The notes under the pieces: generated by a model
Databases searched by the model: none
Told to the model about the DNA's origin: nothing
What the model saw: only the letters and a program-made list of their open reading frames with translations
DNA from: an uncultured Eubacterium sp.
GTDB lineage: Bacteria; Bacillota; Clostridia; Lachnospirales; Lachnospiraceae
NCBI GenBank assembly: GCA_910586225.1
Contig: CAJUIL010000021.1
Span: forward strand, 1-64,000
Direction of reading: 5' to 3'
Length of the DNA stretch: 64,000 nt
Translations under genes and position numbers: made by a program
In this document: piece by piece, positions 60,705-64,000 of the stretch
Layout of the letters: every line of letters starts with the position of its first letter
Position numbering within the stretch: the first letter of the stretch is position 1

Positions 60705-61976
60705 ATGATAAACTACAAAAAAAGTCTTGTATTTTTGCTTTTGCCGTTGTCTGTGTGTTTTTCGTCCTGTGGGAGCCACTGTGAGGTTGTAAACTACGAG
60801 GTACCAAAGGAAGCGGTCTGCACGCTTTCTTTTTTCGGCAATAAATATGAAGCTGCAAATGTGAAGGTGATAGAGGATATTATTAACGGATATATGGAGC
60901 AGAACCAGGATATCAGCGTGACGTATGAAAGTATCAGAGGATCTGGGTACTTTGATGCTTTAAGCAACAAGGAGCAAACGGGAAATCTGGATGATATTTT
61001 TATGGTCGATCATGATACTGCGCTGGAGTTTGCGAATAACGAAAGCCTGGCGGATCTGTCAGAGCTTGTGGAATATGTGCCGTTTTCGGACAGTATGCTG
61101 AGCCAGATGACGTCCGGGGACGGGAGCATCTACTGGGTGCCGGCAACGGTTTCGGCGTTTGGGCTGTACTGCAACCTCGATCTTTTACATAAGCATGGGC
61201 AGAAGGTACCGCAGACACTTGAGGAGTGGAAAGAGGTCTGCGCTTATTTTGTGTCAAAAGGGATCACGCCGATCGTGGCGAATAATGATATTTCTTTGAA
61301 AACGATCGTGGTCGCGGTTGGATTTTATCCTTTTTATGAAGCAGGGCTTCAGCAGGAGGTGTTTGATAAAATAAACGGCGGGGAGGAAAAGCTGAGCAGT
61401 TATCTTTCGGACGGCTTTGCTCTGCTTAGGGAATTTTGTGACGAGGGTTTTATTGATCCGGCGCAGGCATTGAAAACAGAAAAGATAGCAGACGATCTGG
61501 AGCTGTTTGTACAGGGAGAGTCTCCGTTTATGCTGACCGGGGTATGGGCGGCAGGTATGGTAAAGGGAATGAAGCCGGACTTTGCTTTTCGGGTGGTGCC
61601 TTATCCGGTGCGGGAGGACGGCTCTGTGCTGGTCATTAATCCGGATGTTCGTTTAAGCGTTGCGGCGCAGGGGGAGAACGAGGCGCTGGCAAAGGATTTT
61701 GCCGGTTATTTTTTGAAATCGGAGAATTTGTGGCGTCTGGCGGATAACCAGTCGTCTTTTTGCCCGCTGGATGACCAGTATGAGCCATCGCTGGCGGAGG
61801 TGCAGGAAATAGCGGAAATCTACAAAAAACAGGAGCCGGTGATAGGCTCTGACAGCCATATGCAGTTCCCGGTCTGGGAGCTTTTGACGGATGCCTCGCA
61901 GCGGCTGCTGGCAGGCAAGGAGTTTGGGGAATTGATGGAGTGGATGGATGCGCAGGTGGTGAAGGATGGAGAATAA
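60705..61976 (+). CDS. Family 1 extracellular solute-binding lipoprotein
   Basis: 423 residues from ATG 60705; GTG 60690 is a possible earlier start. Lipoprotein signal with FSSC (Cys near 22). The fold follows sugar-binding proteins (CTLSFFGNKYEAANVKVIED, IYWVPATVSAFGLYCNLDLL, FMLTGVWAAGMVKGMKPDFA). No permease follows; its end overlaps the start of a sensor kinase by 11 nt, so it more likely serves as a ligand-binding partner of that kinase than as a transport component. Confidence 0.87.
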   Translation: MINYKKSLVFLLLPLSVCFSSCGSHCEVVNYEVPKEAVCTLSFFGNKYEAANVKVIEDIINGYMEQNQDISVTYESIRGSGYFDALSNKEQTGNLDDIFMVDHDTALEFANNESLADLSELVEYVPFSDSMLSQMTSGDGSIYWVPATVSAFGLYCNLDLLHKHGQKVPQTLEEWKEVCAYFVSKGITPIVANNDISLKTIVVAVGFYPFYEAGLQQEVFDKINGGEEKLSSYLSDGFALLREFCDEGFIDPAQALKTEKIADDLELFVQGESPFMLTGVWAAGMVKGMKPDFAFRVVPYPVREDGSVLVINPDVRLSVAAQGENEALAKDFAGYFLKSENLWRLADNQSSFCPLDDQYEPSLAEVQEIAEIYKKQEPVIGSDSHMQFPVWELLTDASQRLLAGKEFGELMEWMDAQVVKDGE

Positions 61977-64000
61977 GACGGGTTTTTTAAAAAAGGAAAT
62001 TGCGCTGGTGCTGATGATCGCATTTGTGCTGAGCGCTGGAACCTGGATCTATGTCAAACAGGTTAGCAGCCAGTTGTGGTCACAGTCGATCAGCACGATG
62101 ACAGAGAGCATCCGCCAGGGAGTGAATGCGCTGAATATGCAGCTGGAGATGGATTTTGATGAGCTGGTGGCGACAGGAAAAAACATTTCGCAGGCGGATG
62201 AGAGCGAGCTTGCGGATATCATACGGCTGTACCACGAGGTCCGGATGGATATTAACATTTATCTGGAGGGTGAGCGGCTCTTGGATAAGAACAGGAAACC
62301 GGACCAAGTAGTTGTGGAGATGCTTGAACAGACCGATAAGGAGCTTGGTATTTTGGATGCGCACAGCAGCAGCGTGACAGGAGAAAACGTATTTAATATT
62401 TTTTGTCGTTTTGCCCTGTCGAACGGTACGGCTGCGTGTCTGGTCAAGGAGTACCGGGCAAAGGAGATCGCCGCGCAGTTTACGCCTTCGTTTTATGGTC
62501 ATTCCGGCTTTTCTTATCTGGTGAACCGAGACGGGGCGATCATGGTAAGGTCGCGCCACAGAAACAGCAATAAAACGATCCAGAATCTTTTTGACCTGAT
62601 TCCAAAGGAGGAAAATGATGAGCAGGTCATACAGCAGCTTCGGGAAAGCATTTTAGGACTGAAAAGCGGCTGGGCCAGGTTTTACGATAATGGGGTCGGC
62701 CTGGTGTTCTGCTATGAGCCGATCTGGTCAGATTCCGGGTGGATGCTTGTTTCCATCGTCGCAGAGGAGAATATTCTGGCGCAGACGAACAGCATTTTAG
62801 TAAAAACGCTATGTTTGGCGATCGTTCAGATAGGGCTTATTTTGGTGCTGTTTTTTATTTTTTATTCGGGGAAGATGCGGGAAAACACCCGGCACACCTA
62901 CGAGCTGGAGCAGGCCTTGCAGGTTGCGGACCGGGCGAATAATGTCAAAGGGGCATTTTTAATGAATATGTCTCACGATATCCGCACGCCGCTAAATGCC
63001 ATTATCGGAATGACAGCGATCGCGCAAAAGCGGATAGACAGCAGAGAGCGGACAAAGGACTGCCTGAAAAAAATAAATATGTCCGGCAGATATCTACTGA
63101 ACCTTGTCAATGACGTTATGGATATGTCCCAGCTGGATAGCGGGAAAATGATCTTGAATGAGGAGACAGTACATATCCACGAAATCTTCAGCGACGTGGT
63201 CAGCCTGATGGATCACCGTGTACAGGAAGCAGGGCTTACGATGGAAGCCCTGCCGCCAAAGCTCAGCCAGCAGACCGTTTTAGCAGACCCAATGCGGATG
63301 CGCCAGATCATGGTAAACATCATCGACAACGCCATCAAGTATACACCGTCCGGCGGCCGTATCCTGCTCCGTCTGGAGCAGACCAGGGATGCCAAGGAAG
63401 GCTGCGCCGTCTATCATTTCAGCTGCAGCGACACGGGTATTGGCATGGACAGCGATTTTTTGGAAAAGGTATTTCAGCCGTTCGAAAGAAGCCGTAATAC
63501 AACAGCAAGCGGAATCGCCGGCACAGGCGTTGGCCTTGCGATCACAAAGGGCTTGCTGGAGCTGATGGGCGGAAGCATCCTGGCGGAAAGCGAGCCTGGG
63601 GAAGGTTCGGTATTTACGGCGGTGTTTCCTTTGCAGGCAGTAGAGGAGGATGTGGAGCGGCTGGTGAGTGGAGAGAAGGTGGTGAGCGGAGAGAAGCTGG
63701 AAGGTGATGGGAAGCTGGTGAGCGGAGAACCGCCGGAAAGTGAAGAGCAGCCAGAGAGTGCGGGGATGCAAACAGAAGCAGCTGTGCAGTCAGCCGATAG
63801 AGGTCAGCCAGTAATGGATGCGTCGCAATCGTCAACAAAGTGGCCGATAGAGGGGCGGTTAGACGTAGATGGTGTGCAGTTGTTGGGTGCGGGTAGAGCG
63901 CCAGAGGAAGCGGGTCTGATTTCTGGCGAACAGTCAGAACCAGCGAATGACAATGCTGCACAGGGGGATGCGCAAGGCGGTGATTATACGAGTAAGCGCG
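61966..64000 (+). CDS. Membrane sensor histidine kinase, hybrid-type, runs off window
   Basis: At least 678 codons, open to the window edge. Transmembrane helix about 10-30, an extracytoplasmic sensor domain with a Cache-like feel (about 35-270), a second helix (about 278-305), then HisKA with phospho-acceptor His in MNMSHDIRTPLNAIIGM and HATPase with N-box NIIDNAIKYTPSG, G1 SDTGIGMD and G2 GTGVGLAITKGL. Beyond it lies a long acidic low-complexity linker with VSGEK-type repeats; a receiver domain is expected after it. Start overlaps the lipoprotein gene. Confidence 0.9.
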   Translation, partial: MENKTGFLKKEIALVLMIAFVLSAGTWIYVKQVSSQLWSQSISTMTESIRQGVNALNMQLEMDFDELVATGKNISQADESELADIIRLYHEVRMDINIYLEGERLLDKNRKPDQVVVEMLEQTDKELGILDAHSSSVTGENVFNIFCRFALSNGTAACLVKEYRAKEIAAQFTPSFYGHSGFSYLVNRDGAIMVRSRHRNSNKTIQNLFDLIPKEENDEQVIQQLRESILGLKSGWARFYDNGVGLVFCYEPIWSDSGWMLVSIVAEENILAQTNSILVKTLCLAIVQIGLILVLFFIFYSGKMRENTRHTYELEQALQVADRANNVKGAFLMNMSHDIRTPLNAIIGMTAIAQKRIDSRERTKDCLKKINMSGRYLLNLVNDVMDMSQLDSGKMILNEETVHIHEIFSDVVSLMDHRVQEAGLTMEALPPKLSQQTVLADPMRMRQIMVNIIDNAIKYTPSGGRILLRLEQTRDAKEGCAVYHFSCSDTGIGMDSDFLEKVFQPFERSRNTTASGIAGTGVGLAITKGLLELMGGSILAESEPGEGSVFTAVFPLQAVEEDVERLVSGEKVVSGEKLEGDGKLVSGEPPESEEQPESAGMQTEAAVQSADRGQPVMDASQSSTKWPIEGRLDVDGVQLLGAGRAPEEAGLISGEQSEPANDNAAQGDAQGGDYTSKR

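Overview
The window reads as a chromosomal segment of a low-to-mid G+C Firmicute of class Clostridia, most likely Lachnospiraceae. The basis is AGGAGG-type ribosome binding sites, sigma-A promoters, a SCIFF peptide with its radical SAM maturase beside a fused secDF, the relA-MBL-hemZ gene order, and several protein families (DUF5716, DUF5717, DUF6171, YesL) that I know mainly from this group. No rRNA, tRNA, CRISPR array, integrase or intact insertion sequence was seen. All assignments come from reading the sequence; no database search was run.

Layout. 0-2 kb: the end of a TPR protein with identical DNA repeats, then about 1 kb without a convincing gene that holds two inverted copies of a palindromic element. 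2-6 kb: a PIN/NYN-like protein, a DIP1984-family protein, a probable structured ncRNA, a membrane metallophosphoesterase and small membrane proteins. 6-14 kb: a HAD phosphatase, a large surface protein, clpC, a small beta-rich protein, radA and a NYN-domain protein. 14-16.5 kb: two overlapping RimK-like ATP-grasp genes with a cysteine-rich partner, placed behind a terminator-like leader. 16.5-25.4 kb: an arabinoside-use locus (ArsR-type regulator, binding protein, two permeases, GH43, GH51, then a membrane protein and YesL). 25.5-31.3 kb: an AICAR transformylase-like enzyme, a probable type I toxin-antitoxin pair, SCIFF precursor and maturase, and secDF. 31.3-39.2 kb: an XRE repressor facing a candidate small RNA, then relA, an MBL hydrolase, hemZ, rarA and an aminotransferase. 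39.2-47.9 kb: crotonase, a secreted peptidoglycan-binding protein, mutY, glf, a glycosyltransferase, upp and a HisC-like aminotransferase. 48-55 kb: a four-gene operon of unknown function (DUF5717, a DUF5716 actin/Hsp70-like protein, a TPR-like protein, a coiled-coil membrane protein), then a CsoR-type repressor. 55-60.5 kb, minus strand: a soluble CZB chemoreceptor, deoD, a GntR regulator, a wrecked nucleoside-type ABC transporter and its BMP lipoprotein. 60.7-64 kb: a binding-protein lipoprotein overlapping a hybrid-type histidine kinase that runs off the window.

The most interesting items are the 48-55 kb operon, the tandem ATP-grasp/cysteine-rich cassette, the previously small-ORF-invisible toxin/antitoxin and SCIFF genes, two candidate structured RNAs (about 3.43-3.71 kb and 31.66-31.82 kb), and the decayed nucleoside-uptake locus, where the ATPase has a frameshift and is fused to a permease tail while deoD appears to lack its catalytic Asp.
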